NCBI GenBank assembly: GCA_027489245.1
Contig: JAIYAC010000012.1
Location: 28,949 to 92,948 of the forward strand
Direction of reading: 5' to 3'
DNA from: Neisseriaceae bacterium
GTDB taxonomy: Bacteria > Pseudomonadota > Gammaproteobacteria > Burkholderiales > Chromobacteriaceae
DNA: 64,000 nucleotides
Part shown: in pieces, positions 47,619 through 57,786 of the stretch
Layout of the letters: each line of letters begins with the position of its first letter
Numbering within the stretch: position 1 is the first letter of the stretch
Made by a program: the position numbers and the translations under genes
The notes under the pieces: model-generated
What the model saw: only the letters and a program-made list of their open reading frames with translations
What the model was told of the DNA's origin: nothing
Databases searched by the model: none

Positions 47619-49532
47619 TTACTTCACACCCGGCCCGGTGAAGCCATCAAAACCCAGAGTCAACAGCGTCTGGTGCTCGGCCTCGGTACGCACCCCCTCG
47701 GCCACGACGCCTAGGCCAATATTGTGCGCAATATTGCACACCCCTTTCAGGAATGCCTGATTGCCTGTTTCCTGGTCAATCTGCTGCACAAAACTGCCGT
47801 CAATTTTCAGATAGTCGATGCCCAGATCGTGCAGCTGGCCGATCAGGCTGAATTGCCGGCCAAAGTGTTCGATACCCACCTTGCACGGCAAGTCGGCCAA
47901 CGCCAGACACAGCGTGCGGAAGCGGTCAAAACGCTGCACGATGCCCACCTCGGCCATCTCCAGCCACAACCGGCCAGCCGCTGCGCGCTGGCTACGGATT
48001 TGCCCGACCAGATTAGCCACAAACTGGTCATCTGCCAGCGACTCGGCCGCCAGGTTGACTGCAATGCCCGTGCATGCCGGCTCTGCGGCCAACTGCTGCA
48101 GCGCCAGGCTCACGGCCGCCAGGTCCAGTGCCGCCACGCGGCGCGTGCGGATAGCCATAGGCATGAACTGCCCGGCAGGCAACCAATCCTCACCTTGGCG
48201 TAAACGCAGTGGCGCTTCTTCATGCAGCAGGCCACCATTAGCATCACGTACGGCAAAGCGCACCAGTTTGAGCTGACGGCTGCTAATGGCCTCATCCAGC
48301 ACCGCACTCCAGTGATCCGCCGTCATCGCCAATGGCTTGTGAACGTTCTCGTCCGCCAGGGTCACTTTCACGCCACCCGCCGCCTCGGACAAGGCCAGCG
48401 CATTATCGAGACGCGACATAATGTCGCGAATGGCGTCGCCATCTCGGACATCGGTTGCCGCCATCGCCAGGCACACATCCTGGGAGGCAAAGCTGCCCAG
48501 CAAGGCACCCAGCTCATCATGCAAAGCTTCCAGACGCGGCAGCTCTGCTTGCGCACTGGCCAATAACAGGGCGAAATCGGCGCCGTTCAACCGTGAAGCC
48601 AGGCTGTCCAGACCAAAGCGATCCTGGTTACGCAGCACGGTGCCAAACTGACTGAGCATCTCGTCCGTGAGTGGGCGCCCCAGCTTGGCATTCAACTCGG
48701 CCAGGCCATCGATACGCATCAACAGCAGCGTGCGCCCCGCTTTGTCACGCTCCGCCAGCTCCGCCCCAAGCCGCCCCATAAAGAAGCCGCGGTTAGCCAG
48801 GTTTGTCACACTGTCAAAGTTAATCTGCCGGCGCAGCGCCTCCAGCCGCACCGCCTCTTCTTCAAACATGGCTTTCACCCGCATTACCATGGCGTTCATG
48901 GCTTGTGCCAAACGCCCCATCTCGGGCCCGTCCGGCTCTGGAATCGTGATAAAGCGGCGCTGGGTAATGGACTTGGCCTGATTCACGACCGAGAGCAGCT
49001 GCCGGCGGATCGTACTCACGCCCAGCGAACCAATGCCCCCCACCACCAAACCTGCCAGCAGCACCCAGAACGAGACGTTCAGCGCACCGCGCCATAATGA
49101 GTCGTAGGCGTAACCCGCTTCGCTCTCTACCTGGATATAACCTGCCTGCATCCAGCCACTGCTGACCATGGCGCGCGCGGGTGCCGGCACCAGCGTGAAC
49201 ACATCACGGAACCAGGCGGGCGTATCACCCGCGCGCTGGGCATTTTGCCTCAGCACCAGCACCTTTCCTTGGGCACTCACCCAGCTGATCTGACGGAAGT
49301 GCCCTTGGTCAAATGCAGCATTGATCAGCGTCTCCCCCATCACCGGGTCTGCCTGATTCTGTGTAATAAGCAAGGCGAGCGAGTTGGCTGCATCCGCACT
49401 TTGCGCCGCCAACTGCTGCTGCAGATAGTCACGCGCATTGAACAAGTTGGCTGTCAGGCTGCCCGCAGCCGCCAGCACCACCGCTGCGATAACCAGCATC
49501 CATAGCTGTTGAATCAGGGAAACGCGTTTCAT
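47619..49532 (-). CDS. lapD: LapD-like c-di-GMP receptor (degenerate GGDEF-EAL, membrane)
   Basis: A 637-residue inner-membrane protein. TM1 (~9-29), a periplasmic LapD/MoxY-type domain (~30-150) with the SSGWMQAGYIQVES segment, TM2 (~153-172), HAMP, then GGDEF-like and EAL-like domains. Both are degenerate: NGADFALL replaces the GGDEF turn and EEAPLRLR replaces EALLR, so it should bind but not make or cleave c-di-GMP. When c-di-GMP is bound, LapD holds the protease LapG. It starts eight bases after lapG, in the known lapG-lapD order. Confidence 0.9.
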   Translation of the reverse strand: MKRVSLIQQLWMLVIAAVVLAAAGSLTANLFNARDYLQQQLAAQSADAANSLALLITQNQADPVMGETLINAAFDQGHFRQISWVSAQGKVLVLRQNAQRAGDTPAWFRDVFTLVPAPARAMVSSGWMQAGYIQVESEAGYAYDSLWRGALNVSFWVLLAGLVVGGIGSLGVSTIRRQLLSVVNQAKSITQRRFITIPEPDGPEMGRLAQAMNAMVMRVKAMFEEEAVRLEALRRQINFDSVTNLANRGFFMGRLGAELAERDKAGRTLLLMRIDGLAELNAKLGRPLTDEMLSQFGTVLRNQDRFGLDSLASRLNGADFALLLASAQAELPRLEALHDELGALLGSFASQDVCLAMAATDVRDGDAIRDIMSRLDNALALSEAAGGVKVTLADENVHKPLAMTADHWSAVLDEAISSRQLKLVRFAVRDANGGLLHEEAPLRLRQGEDWLPAGQFMPMAIRTRRVAALDLAAVSLALQQLAAEPACTGIAVNLAAESLADDQFVANLVGQIRSQRAAAGRLWLEMAEVGIVQRFDRFRTLCLALADLPCKVGIEHFGRQFSLIGQLHDLGIDYLKIDGSFVQQIDQETGNQAFLKGVCNIAHNIGLGVVAEGVRTEAEHQTLLTLGFDGFTGPGVK

Positions 49533-49540
49533 GCCATCTC

Positions 49541-50203
49541 TCAGGAAATAAAGCCTTCGGTTTTCATCTTGTCGATAAGCTGGCGCCAACGGGTCAGCCT
49601 GTCCACACTGGAATTCGGATTAGGGCCGCCACCCACCCAGATACCATCCGCGTTGAAACTGAACACCGGCTGCAAGTCTGCACGCTGCGAAGCCGGCCTG
49701 ATGGTATTGATGAGGTTATCGAGAATCAGGGGCTCTGCCGCCGGGCCAGGGTAGTAAGCCAAAACCATGTGCGCCTGCGTTACCGTACTGGCAGCACCAC
49801 CGATACGGGCTTTGACATACGTGAGGCGCAGCTTTTGTGGCGCCACACCCAGCTCGCGCAAGGTAAAATATTTAGCGATTGTATAATCTTCGCAATCGCC
49901 AGCGCCACGCGCCATACTCTCCAGAGGGGTTGCCCAATAGTCCGGCTGTTTCCACAGGTCAACATCATCGACAAACTGGTAGCGCTGGTTGAAAAACTGG
50001 TTTACATCCCGCAGCAGCGTTTGCTCGTTGCTTTCTCGCCGGGAAGACAAAAGTAATTGCTGCCACTCTCGATATATACGTACAGCCTGGCCACCATAAA
50101 GCTGCTGTACGCGCTCAAGCGGCATTTCGGCCAGAGCAAGAGCCGCCAGCACTAGACACACCGGCAGCCACTTACAACGACTTAACACTAAAGGTACACC
50201 CAT
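49541..50203 (-). CDS. lapG: LapG-like periplasmic cysteine protease
   Basis: A 220-residue transglutaminase-like cysteine peptidase. A signal peptide (WLPVCLVLAALALA) directs it to the periplasm. The triad is C104 in GAGDCEDYTIAKY, H145 in TQAHMVLAYY and D162 in LILDNLINTI. LapG clips the N-terminal retention module of LapA-type adhesins to release them at low c-di-GMP. The acidic residues near C104 match the Ca-binding site known in the family. Its presumed substrate is the adhesin at 60714. Confidence 0.92.
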   Translation of the reverse strand: MGVPLVLSRCKWLPVCLVLAALALAEMPLERVQQLYGGQAVRIYREWQQLLLSSRRESNEQTLLRDVNQFFNQRYQFVDDVDLWKQPDYWATPLESMARGAGDCEDYTIAKYFTLRELGVAPQKLRLTYVKARIGGAASTVTQAHMVLAYYPGPAAEPLILDNLINTIRPASQRADLQPVFSFNADGIWVGGGPNPNSSVDRLTRWRQLIDKMKTEGFIS

Positions 50204-50290
50204 AGACTGGTTCCGCCGGATGGCAATTCATGCTTCTGTCTTAACATACAACAAGCGTATAGCAAGCCCACGGGTTTTGCCACGTTTAGC

Positions 50291-50319
50291 TTGACACTTT
50301 AGCATCCACTTCCGAAAAT
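50291..50319 (+). promoter_or_regulatory. Promoter candidate for the TolC-OmpA gene
   Basis: A perfect TTGACA (50291-50296), 17 bases, then GAAAAT (50314-50319) in the AT-rich gap between divergent lapG and tolC. The -10 box is weak. Confidence 0.45.
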
Positions 50320-50406
50320 ACAGCACATAAAGCTTTTATTTAAAATACTTAGAACTACTGCTTAATAATAAACTGTTCAATTATCACAGTATTCAATGAG
50401 GCTCTC

Positions 50407-52341
50407 ATGAACTTCCGCCCTAAACGCATCTCCGGCAGTACGCTTATCGCCTTGCTGGCTCTTTCGTTACCCATGACCAGCCACGCATTGGAGCTGAAAG
50501 ACACCATTGAGCAAACCCTGAAGAACAATGCGGAAGTGCGCATGAAATGGCACACATTCCGTGCCAGCCTGGAAGAACGTGGCATTGCAGAGGCCGGCTT
50601 CAAACCCACGGTCGATCTAAGCTACGCCACCGCACGCGAGAAAAACAAGACCCCAACGTCCACCGGTGGCACCAGCACCAGCAGCTTCACACGTCATGGC
50701 TATAACCTGGCCCTGAGCCAGAACCTGTTTGCCGGCTTCATCACCACAAACCAGGTGAAGCAGCTCGACTATACCAGCCGTGCACGCTACTTCGAATACC
50801 TGGCAGCGGCAGAACAGCAAGGCCTGGAATCCGTGCGTGCCTTTGTTGACGTGGTGCGTTACAGCAAGCTGGTCAATATCGCTGAAGAAAACTATGCCAT
50901 TCACAAAGGCATCTACGAGCAAATTCTGCAACGCGTTACCCAGGGGGTTGGCCGCCGCGTAGACCTGGAGCAAATCGCAGGCCGCCTGGCGCTGGCCGAA
51001 TCCAATCTGGTGAACGAGCTATCCAACCTGAATGATGTCTCGGCTCGCTATGCCCGCATTACTGGCGAAACGCCAGCCAACGAGCTGAAACTGCCAGGGT
51101 TGAACCTGGGCCTGATCCCGCCAGCGAATGAGCTGATGGTGCTGGCAGATAAAAGCAACCCATCGCTGCAAGCCGCTCGTGCCTTTTACCGTGCAGCCGA
51201 AGCCGAAATCGATGTCCGCCGTGGCGCCTTCTCCCCCACCGTGGATCTGCGAGCCAACAAGGCCGCCACAAACAACAAAGATGGTGTAAAAGGCCGTACC
51301 AATGAACAGGCCGTCGAACTGGTCATGAACTTGAATCTGTATCGTGGTGGTGCAGACCGCGCACGTCTGGCCTCGGCCACCGAGCGTCGTGACGAAGCAG
51401 AAGCACTGGGTGTAAAAGCCTGCCGTGATATGCGACAGCAAGTTTCCATTGCATACAACGACTCGGTACGTATCAGCAGCCAGCTGGAATCGCTGCGCCA
51501 GCACCAGCTTTCCACAGAAAAGGCTCGTGATGCTTATCGCAAGCAATTCGACATTGGCCAGCGCACCTTGCTGGACATGCTGGATAGCGAAAACGAGCTG
51601 TTCCAGTCGCGCCGCGAGCTACTGAATGCCGAACTGAACCAGCAGCTAGCCACTTACCGCGTACTGGGTGAGTCTGGTCGCCTGATGGAAACCATGCAGC
51701 TCAAGCCCAAAGATGATGGCGCTGAAACGGATACTGACCTGAGCGCCCCAAGCTGCCCGACCAGCTATGTAGCCCCAACCCCGCTGGATGCCAGCAAGAT
51801 CCCTGCTCGCTCCTTCAATACGGGAACAGAACTGGCACCGGTGGTGGCAAACACGACACCAGTAGCCACAACACGCGATATCACCGTCAACATGCAAGTG
51901 CAATTCGACTTGAATTCGGCCAAGATTCGCCCAGAAAGCCAACCGATGCTGGATCAGCTAGCCACCACACTGCAAATGCCGCAGCTGGCCCAAAAACGCT
52001 TCCTAGTAGAAGGCCATACTGATAGCACCGGCAATCCATCGTCTAATCTGGAGCTGTCGAAAAATCGGGCGCAAAGCGTACAGAACTATCTGACTAGCCG
52101 TGGTGTACAAACCAGCCGCATTGACAGCGTTGGCCGCGGCGACACGCAACCACTGCCAGGCAAAGCAGCCAATGACCCGCTCAACCGCCGTGTGGCAGTC
52201 GTCATGCAGGAAGCCGTAGCGGCCCGCCCTGCAGCCCCAGCAGCGGCAACCCGTACAACAGTAGCAGCACCAGCCCCCACCAAGCCGGCTAGTGCACCAC
52301 TGGTCCGCCGTATTGCACCAGCAGCACCCGCCACAAAGTAA
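50407..52341 (+). CDS. TolC-family outer-membrane factor fused to an OmpA peptidoglycan-binding domain
   Basis: A 644-residue protein. After a signal peptide (cut near SHA/LE), residues ~28-435 are two OEP repeats of a type I secretion outer-membrane channel (ELKDTIEQTLKNNAEV; LSQNLFAGF; GQRTLLDMLDSENELFQSRRELLNAEL). After a linker, residues ~494-600 form an OmpA C-terminal domain (VQFDLNSAKIRPES; VEGHTDSTGNPSSNLELS; NDPLNRRVAVVM), followed by a 43-residue Ala/Pro tail. TolC proteins normally lack this domain. Next to lapGD it is the likely LapE equivalent for the adhesin. Transcribed divergently from lapG. Confidence 0.9.
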   Translation: MNFRPKRISGSTLIALLALSLPMTSHALELKDTIEQTLKNNAEVRMKWHTFRASLEERGIAEAGFKPTVDLSYATAREKNKTPTSTGGTSTSSFTRHGYNLALSQNLFAGFITTNQVKQLDYTSRARYFEYLAAAEQQGLESVRAFVDVVRYSKLVNIAEENYAIHKGIYEQILQRVTQGVGRRVDLEQIAGRLALAESNLVNELSNLNDVSARYARITGETPANELKLPGLNLGLIPPANELMVLADKSNPSLQAARAFYRAAEAEIDVRRGAFSPTVDLRANKAATNNKDGVKGRTNEQAVELVMNLNLYRGGADRARLASATERRDEAEALGVKACRDMRQQVSIAYNDSVRISSQLESLRQHQLSTEKARDAYRKQFDIGQRTLLDMLDSENELFQSRRELLNAELNQQLATYRVLGESGRLMETMQLKPKDDGAETDTDLSAPSCPTSYVAPTPLDASKIPARSFNTGTELAPVVANTTPVATTRDITVNMQVQFDLNSAKIRPESQPMLDQLATTLQMPQLAQKRFLVEGHTDSTGNPSSNLELSKNRAQSVQNYLTSRGVQTSRIDSVGRGDTQPLPGKAANDPLNRRVAVVMQEAVAARPAAPAAATRTTVAAPAPTKPASAPLVRRIAPAAPATK

Positions 52342-52356
52342 GCCTGTACCAAACGC

Positions 52357-52386
52357 AAAGCCCGCATCAATGATGCGGGCTTTTTG
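52357..52386 (+). terminator. Rho-independent terminator of the TolC-OmpA gene
   Basis: AAAGCCCGCATC and GATGCGGGCTTT pair around AAT and run into TT. Confidence 0.9.
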
Positions 52387-52489
52387 CTTGCTGACCACAA
52401 GGCGCCAACCTTATCGACAAATCTGTCTAGACCCACAACGACATGCCGGAATACGCGCCAAGCAGGCAACCTGAACCGAACAAGAGGGG

Positions 52490-54121
52490 TCACACCTTGA
52501 AACGCGTAATACTGTGATCCAGCTCCTGTGACTGTTGCTTGAGACCACCCGACAAGCTACTTGCTTCCGCCACCGCTAAGCGTGTCTGGTCATTCATCTG
52601 GGCAATCTGCTCCATATTCTGCGCAATATCCTGGCTAGCGACACGCTGCTCCTGGATAGCCTGCACCATCTCGGCCACTTTCTCCTGCGCCTGAATGGAG
52701 GACTGGAAGATTTGCTGCAAAGACTGCGCTACCTTGCCGGTACCTTCTACACCACTTTCCACTAACGTATTGGCCTGCTGCATATTCTGGAATGCCTGTT
52801 GTGTATCATGCTGAACACCGGCAATACGGCTTGAAATTTCTGTCGTTGCCTGGCTGGTACGCTCAGCCAGCTTGCGCACCTCGTCGGCCACTACGGCAAA
52901 ACCACGGCCGGTTTCCCCAGCCCGTGCCGCCTCGATGGCAGCATTCAGTGCGAGCAAATTTGTCTGGTCAGCAATCTCGCGTATCACACTCACAATATTG
53001 CCAATCTCGCTGGAACGCTGGTTCAAGCTATCGATCGTGCCGGAAGTCTGGGCAATACTCTGGGCAATATGCTGAATCTGATTTGCGGCGGTTTGTGCCA
53101 TCTCGCTACCAGCACGCGCATTCGTAGCCGTATGGCGCGACTGAAGCTCCACCCCTTCTGCATTATCAGCCAACACACTCACACTGACGGTAAGCTGCTC
53201 TACCGCAGCGGCACTGGCCGACGCAGCATTCGACTGGTTTACTGCGGCATCATGAATGGCATCGCTCACGCCAGACAAGCGATTCGATGCACCAACCAGT
53301 TTGGCAGAATGCTGATGCGACTCGCTAATCAGCTCACGCACGGTCGCAATCAGGTGATTCAGCGCCTGGCCAGTACGGCCCAGCTCATTGCGACCATAAT
53401 CAGGAATGGCCACAGACAGGTCTTTGCTACTCGCCAACTGTTCTGCTAATTGCGTTATCTCGCTCAGTGGCCGGCGAATGGACAGTGAAATAGCGACTGC
53501 CGCGCCCATACCTGCCAACAAAGCCAGTGCACTCAAGCCCAGCAACAAGTTACGCGACGAAGCAATCCCGGTTTGTACAGCTTGCTGACTGGCTATTGCC
53601 TGCTCACTGGCATTCTCAACCAGCGAACGTGTTGTACTTTCCATGCCACGTACAGCATCTTTCACTGGCTCCAGCGCCTTATTACCCTCTTGAGGTGTAG
53701 ACAAACCACCTGCCTCAATTTGGCTGGCCACGTTTTTCAAACCACCCTCATAACGCTCCATGGCAGCCAGCAGCGACTTGATAGAATCCTGCTCGGCACT
53801 ACTGGCCAAGGCATCTGCTGCCTGCAGGTGCTTACGCACTTTCGTCGCACTGTCTTGCCATTTATCCAGATATTCTTTTCGTTTCTCTACGCTCTGGATA
53901 TTCAGTAGCAAATCTTTTTCATAACGCCGCAAATTACCCACCTCAGCCCGAACGGACTGAATATGATGGCTAAATGCCAGGCTGCGGTTTACCAGCTCAT
54001 CCAGGCCTCCACCGGCTCGGCCAAACGCCAACAGCCCACTCCCCACAATCAATAACAAAACCAACAGCATGAACGCAAAGCCCATGCTGATGCGTGCTGT
54101 TACCGTGACATTTTTCAACAT
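52490..54121 (-). CDS. Methyl-accepting chemotaxis protein (four-helix-bundle ligand domain)
   Basis: A 543-residue chemoreceptor. TM1 ~11-33, an all-helical periplasmic domain (4HB_MCP type: [32 protein letters not shown]), TM2 ~190-212, HAMP and the signalling hairpin with [28 protein letters not shown] precedes the ATG at 54121. It begins 39 bp after the tatD-like gene on the same strand and may be co-transcribed. Ligand unknown. Confidence 0.9.
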   Translation of the reverse strand: MLKNVTVTARISMGFAFMLLVLLLIVGSGLLAFGRAGGGLDELVNRSLAFSHHIQSVRAEVGNLRRYEKDLLLNIQSVEKRKEYLDKWQDSATKVRKHLQAADALASSAEQDSIKSLLAAMERYEGGLKNVASQIEAGGLSTPQEGNKALEPVKDAVRGMESTTRSLVENASEQAIASQQAVQTGIASSRNLLLGLSALALLAGMGAAVAISLSIRRPLSEITQLAEQLASSKDLSVAIPDYGRNELGRTGQALNHLIATVRELISESHQHSAKLVGASNRLSGVSDAIHDAAVNQSNAASASAAAVEQLTVSVSVLADNAEGVELQSRHTATNARAGSEMAQTAANQIQHIAQSIAQTSGTIDSLNQRSSEIGNIVSVIREIADQTNLLALNAAIEAARAGETGRGFAVVADEVRKLAERTSQATTEISSRIAGVQHDTQQAFQNMQQANTLVESGVEGTGKVAQSLQQIFQSSIQAQEKVAEMVQAIQEQRVASQDIAQNMEQIAQMNDQTRLAVAEASSLSGGLKQQSQELDHSITRFKV

Positions 54122-54160
54122 AACTCTCTCCTCATTGGCTACCATGCACCACTACTGTCG

Positions 54161-54934
54161 TCACGCGATTGGGCGCAACGCAGGCACGGCACGACACACA
54201 TTCTGATAAGTTGCATAGGCCAGCTCAGCCAGAGGCAAGCCACGCAGCTCGGCCAATACAGCCGCAATACGTGGCAGATTTTCGGGCCCGTTCGGTACGC
54301 CTTGGCCCCACTCAGGCGCCATGTCTGGGCCATCCGTTTCCAGCACTAAAGCAGACAGCGGTAAATCCACGGCCAAGCGGCGTATACGCTGCGAACCCTG
54401 ATACGTCATGGCACCGCCAAAACCCAGACAAAATCCCAAGTCGATAAAAGCTTGTGCCTGCTGGGCGCTGCCATTAAAGGCGTGTACCAAGCCACCGCGC
54501 ACCCGCACCTGCCGCAAACACTTCAATACACGGTCCTGCGCACGGCGCACATGCAGAATGACGGGCAAATCGAAACGGCGGGCAAGCTTAAGCTGCGCCA
54601 GCAAAAGCGCCTCCTGCTGTTGCGGGTCCAGCCCAGGCACATAGAAGTCCAGCCCACACTCCCCCACTGCCACCGCGCTACCCTGCGCCAGATAGTGCTC
54701 AAGCACCTGCAAGTGCTCTGCCTCGTGGCTGGCCAGATAAACCGGGTGCAAACCCAGCGCGACATCCATGCCAAACTGTTTCGCCACTTCTATAGCATGA
54801 TCAAACGTACTCGCTGCGACCGCAGGGACAATGGCATGCACCACCCCAGCCGCACGAGCCAATGCCCAGCGCTGCGCAGCATCCGTCGCAAACTCAGGCG
54901 CATCAAAATGCAGATGGGTATCAATCAGTGGCAT
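54161..54934 (-). CDS. TatD-family metal-dependent hydrolase
   Basis: A 257-residue TIM-barrel hydrolase of the TatD DNase family. Metal ligands: HLHFD at 7-11, the Glu in VAVGECGLDFY, His in LPVILHVRRA, His in GGLVHAFNGS and Asp in LVLETDGPDMAP. The family cleaves DNA 3' ends or acts on D-aminoacyl-tRNA; which applies here is open. Confidence 0.9.
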   Translation of the reverse strand: MPLIDTHLHFDAPEFATDAAQRWALARAAGVVHAIVPAVAASTFDHAIEVAKQFGMDVALGLHPVYLASHEAEHLQVLEHYLAQGSAVAVGECGLDFYVPGLDPQQQEALLLAQLKLARRFDLPVILHVRRAQDRVLKCLRQVRVRGGLVHAFNGSAQQAQAFIDLGFCLGFGGAMTYQGSQRIRRLAVDLPLSALVLETDGPDMAPEWGQGVPNGPENLPRIAAVLAELRGLPLAELAYATYQNVCRAVPALRPIA

Positions 54935-55578
54935 AGGTTTGCCAAAATAAATGTGGCCGCGGAGTATAAGCTAAACAGTCATAGTGTAGACCAAGCATGC
55001 CATTTTCCACCTTAATATCGATAAATAAGCAATTTGATATCCATACGTTTTACATAGAGTTTACTTAACTATTTTTTGAAACAAATTTTTCACAATATGC
55101 ATTACAACTTAAAAAATGAACATGCAATATCAAGATAGCCACCAGAAATAATTATTCCCTGCACTACAGGCCCTATCCTCACCGTCCAATTCACACCATG
55201 CAGCAAAGCCAAGGTAGACGAGATGCCGATGCTGTCACTTCGAGCATGGATCTGTTTTGTTACTTCACCACAGCAATCAACATACGGCGTGTTGCTTCCT
55301 CATACGCCATAAAAGTAGAAATGAGCGGAGCCAAGCCCGCATAGGTTGAACAGCAGAGGCACCGACACACCTTGCTCGCCGGCGGCCAGTAGATCAGCCT
55401 CTGTGCTTGAGGCACTTCGCCCGTCAAGAGGCGTTCCCTCAGCGCCGCCATGCGCCGTGCGCAGTCCTTGAAGTTGGCCGCAGCGGCCAACAGGAAAGCG
55501 CATACGTTTGGCTGATGCCGAAAAGGTGCGGAATATGCAACATAGAAACATTGAATAAGCCGAGCGGCCGCAAGACGA
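54935..55578. other. Long intergenic region with AT-rich island and decayed-looking frames
   Basis: From about 55000 to 55260 the sequence is markedly AT-rich compared with the rest of the window. Between 55260 and 55490 short minus-strand frames exist, but none has a ribosome site or recognisable domain. The dyad GTTGGCCGCAGCGGCCAAC (55473-55491) recalls the dispersed repeat. It may be a remnant of horizontally acquired DNA beside the tRNA gene. Confidence 0.5.
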
Positions 55579-55579
55579 C

Positions 55580-55613
55580 AAAAAACCCGCAGAGCCTAGT
55601 GCTGTGCGGGTTT
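55580..55613 (-). terminator. Rho-independent terminator of tRNA-Leu
   Basis: AAACCCGCA and TGCGGGTTT pair on the minus strand and run into TTTTTT. Confidence 0.85.
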
Positions 55614-55647
55614 CATGGACTACTTGGGATGTTGCTGGACTTTCTCG

Positions 55648-55732
55648 TGGTGCCCGGGGCCGGACTCGAACCGGCACACCTTGCGGCGGGGGATTTTGAG
55701 TCCCCTGCGTCTACCAATTTCGCCACCCGGGC
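55648..55732 (-). tRNA. tRNA-Leu (anticodon CAA)
   Basis: An 85-base class II tRNA: acceptor GCCCGGG/CCCGGGC, anticodon stem GGGGA/TCCCC with loop CTCAAAA (anticodon CAA), a long variable arm, T-loop TTCGAGT and an encoded CCA. Confidence 0.95.
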
Positions 55733-55782
55733 GAGAAAATCAGAGGAACGCAGTATAGACGCGCCTTAGCGGCTTGTAAATA

Positions 55783-56655
55783 TCACTCTGTGCTTTTGAG
55801 CTTTAGCGCGCAGTCGTACAGCTGTTTTTTGTTCAGGTCATAGTGGGCAGCGACGATGCCAGCAGCTTGTTTGGTTGGCAGTACGGCGGCCAGCTCGGCC
55901 AGCAGAGACAGGGCCGCCGCAGGTAACACGTCGTCGTCTGCTGCTACCTGTGGGGCAGCATCGATAATCAGCACACACTCACCACGCTGCTGGTTGCTGT
56001 CGCTGCGTATGCGGGCCAACAGCTCGCCCGCGGGCAGGCGCAAAAAGGTTTCGAAAGTTTTGGTGAGCTCGCGGGCCAGTACCAGCGGGCGATCCGGCCC
56101 CAGTGTGGCCACGATATCTTCTACGCAATCCAGAATGCGGTGCGGTGCCTCATAGCACACCACGGCGTAATCAGCCTGTGCCCATTGCTGCACGGTTTTG
56201 CAGCGTGCGCCTTGCTTGGGTGGCAAAAAGCCGTGAAACAGGAAGCGGGCGGTTTCCAGGCCACTAGCCGACATGGCCCCCACCACCGCCGAGGCGCCCA
56301 CGATCGGCACCACGCGCAGGCCAGCAGCCCATACGGCTTCAGCCAGGCGCGCGCCCGGGTCCGAGATGCCCGGGGTGCCGGCATCGGAAACCTGCACCAC
56401 GATCTTGCCTTCTTCCAGCCAGCGAATCACGTTGGCCGCCATCTCACGCTCGTTATGCTCACGCAGGCTTACCAGCTTTTTGCTGATACCGTAGGCGCTC
56501 AGCAGGCTGCCGGTCACGCGGGTGTCTTCGGCCAGTACAATGTCTGCTGCGTGGAACCCGGCAATGGCACGTACGGTCACATCAGCCAAATTTCCAATGG
56601 GCGTTGCCACCACATATAATGCCCTTTCGACAAATGTTTCCCGAGCAGAATTCAT
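55783..56655 (-). CDS. rsmI: 16S rRNA (cytidine1402-2'-O)-methyltransferase
   Basis: A 290-residue tetrapyrrole-methylase-fold enzyme modifying C1402 in the ribosomal P site. Motifs: [75 protein letters not shown] and [17 protein letters not shown]. The ATG at 56655 has no ribosome site and lies only three bases from the divergent lpoA start. The conserved neighbourhood rsmI | lpoA-yraN-diaA-dolP is as in E. coli. Confidence 0.93.
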   Translation of the reverse strand: MNSARETFVERALYVVATPIGNLADVTVRAIAGFHAADIVLAEDTRVTGSLLSAYGISKKLVSLREHNEREMAANVIRWLEEGKIVVQVSDAGTPGISDPGARLAEAVWAAGLRVVPIVGASAVVGAMSASGLETARFLFHGFLPPKQGARCKTVQQWAQADYAVVCYEAPHRILDCVEDIVATLGPDRPLVLARELTKTFETFLRLPAGELLARIRSDSNQQRGECVLIIDAAPQVAADDDVLPAAALSLLAELAAVLPTKQAAGIVAAHYDLNKKQLYDCALKLKSTE

Positions 56656-56658
56656 CAA

Positions 56659-57786
56659 GTGATCAAGCGCTGTCTGCACGTTTTGGCTCCATGGTTATCC
56701 GGCTCTGCCGTCTTGTTGGCGGCAAGTGTAGCGATTGCACAATCCCCGGGCTACATACTTCAACAAAATCAGGCTTCACTGCAGCCTGCGCCCACTAAAG
56801 GCACGACGGCCACCGCCAAGCCTGTTGCGGCCAACCCCTTGGTCGTACCCGCCAAAATGCCGGCTAAAACCAAGAGTGTGCATCTGGGCTTGATGCTACC
56901 TGTGGAATCAGGCCAGCTGGGGGAAGCCGCCCAGGTAGTGAAGGCCGGTTTTGATGCGGCAGCCAGCGCTGATGGCAGCGTGGAAACCAGCTTTGTGGCA
57001 CTGCGCGACGAAAACGATACGGCGGCGGCCTACCAGCAGCTGGTGGCGAATGGCGCTACGTTTATCGTGGGCCCGCTTACCCGCCAGGGTGCCGCCAGGG
57101 TCGCCGCCAGCAGCAAGCTGCCCACCCTGGTACTGAATGCGCTGGACAAGGCCCCGCCAGCTGGCAGCAAGGTGTGGAGCCTGTCGGTAACGATAGACAC
57201 CGAGGCGCAGCAGATTGCCCGGATGATGCGCGACGATGGCAGCCAGCAGCCGCTGATCCTGTTCAATAACGACAACCTGTCCCAGCGTTTGCGCCAGGCT
57301 TTTGCCGAAGAGTGGCGTAGCCGTACCGGTAAAGTAGCCCGTGAATTGAACGTTTCTACCCTGGCAGCAGACCAACTGGATATAGAGCTGCGTATTGCCG
57401 ACGCGGTTTTCCTGGCGCTGGATAGCAAAGAAGTCGAAGCCACACGGGCCGTACTGAACCCGGACCTACCTGCCTATGCTACCTCACTGGCTAATGTGCA
57501 CAAACCAGGCCCAGCCATGGCTGGCTTGCGGCTGATTGACATGCCCTGGCTGCTGATACCGAACCACCCCGAGGCCCGGCTGATTGCCCGCCCGGCCAAC
57601 CCGCTCAATAAAGCAACTGAACGGTTGTACGCACTGGGCATCGATGCCTACCGCCTGAGCGCGGCGCTAGCCAGTAATAAAAACCCTGGCCAGATACGTT
57701 TGGGCGGGGTCAGTGGTGACCTGCGCATCGGCAAGGGCTGGGTAGTTCGGCGTGACTTGCCAAGCAGCATCGTCGGCGCCGAGTAA
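56659..57786 (+). CDS. lpoA: LpoA-like penicillin-binding protein activator
   Basis: A 375-residue periplasmic protein with a type I periplasmic-binding fold, equivalent to the C-terminal domain of LpoA; the TPR-like N-terminal domain of enterobacterial LpoA is missing. The signal segment is [15 protein letters not shown] with no lipobox Cys after it, so unlike E. coli LpoA it may not be lipidated. The fold begins [25 protein letters not shown], and [15 protein letters not shown] and [10 protein letters not shown] follow. Start GTG at 56659 is the best available, without a clear ribosome site. It shares one base with yraN. Confidence 0.82.
   Translation: MIKRCLHVLAPWLSGSAVLLAASVAIAQSPGYILQQNQASLQPAPTKGTTATAKPVAANPLVVPAKMPAKTKSVHLGLMLPVESGQLGEAAQVVKAGFDAAASADGSVETSFVALRDENDTAAAYQQLVANGATFIVGPLTRQGAARVAASSKLPTLVLNALDKAPPAGSKVWSLSVTIDTEAQQIARMMRDDGSQQPLILFNNDNLSQRLRQAFAEEWRSRTGKVARELNVSTLAADQLDIELRIADAVFLALDSKEVEATRAVLNPDLPAYATSLANVHKPGPAMAGLRLIDMPWLLIPNHPEARLIARPANPLNKATERLYALGIDAYRLSAALASNKNPGQIRLGGVSGDLRIGKGWVVRRDLPSSIVGAE

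Noticed and set aside
55260..55490. Minus-strand 76-codon frame near tRNA-Leu
   Set aside because: No start signal or family match; it may be a decayed gene and is described only as part of the intergenic region.
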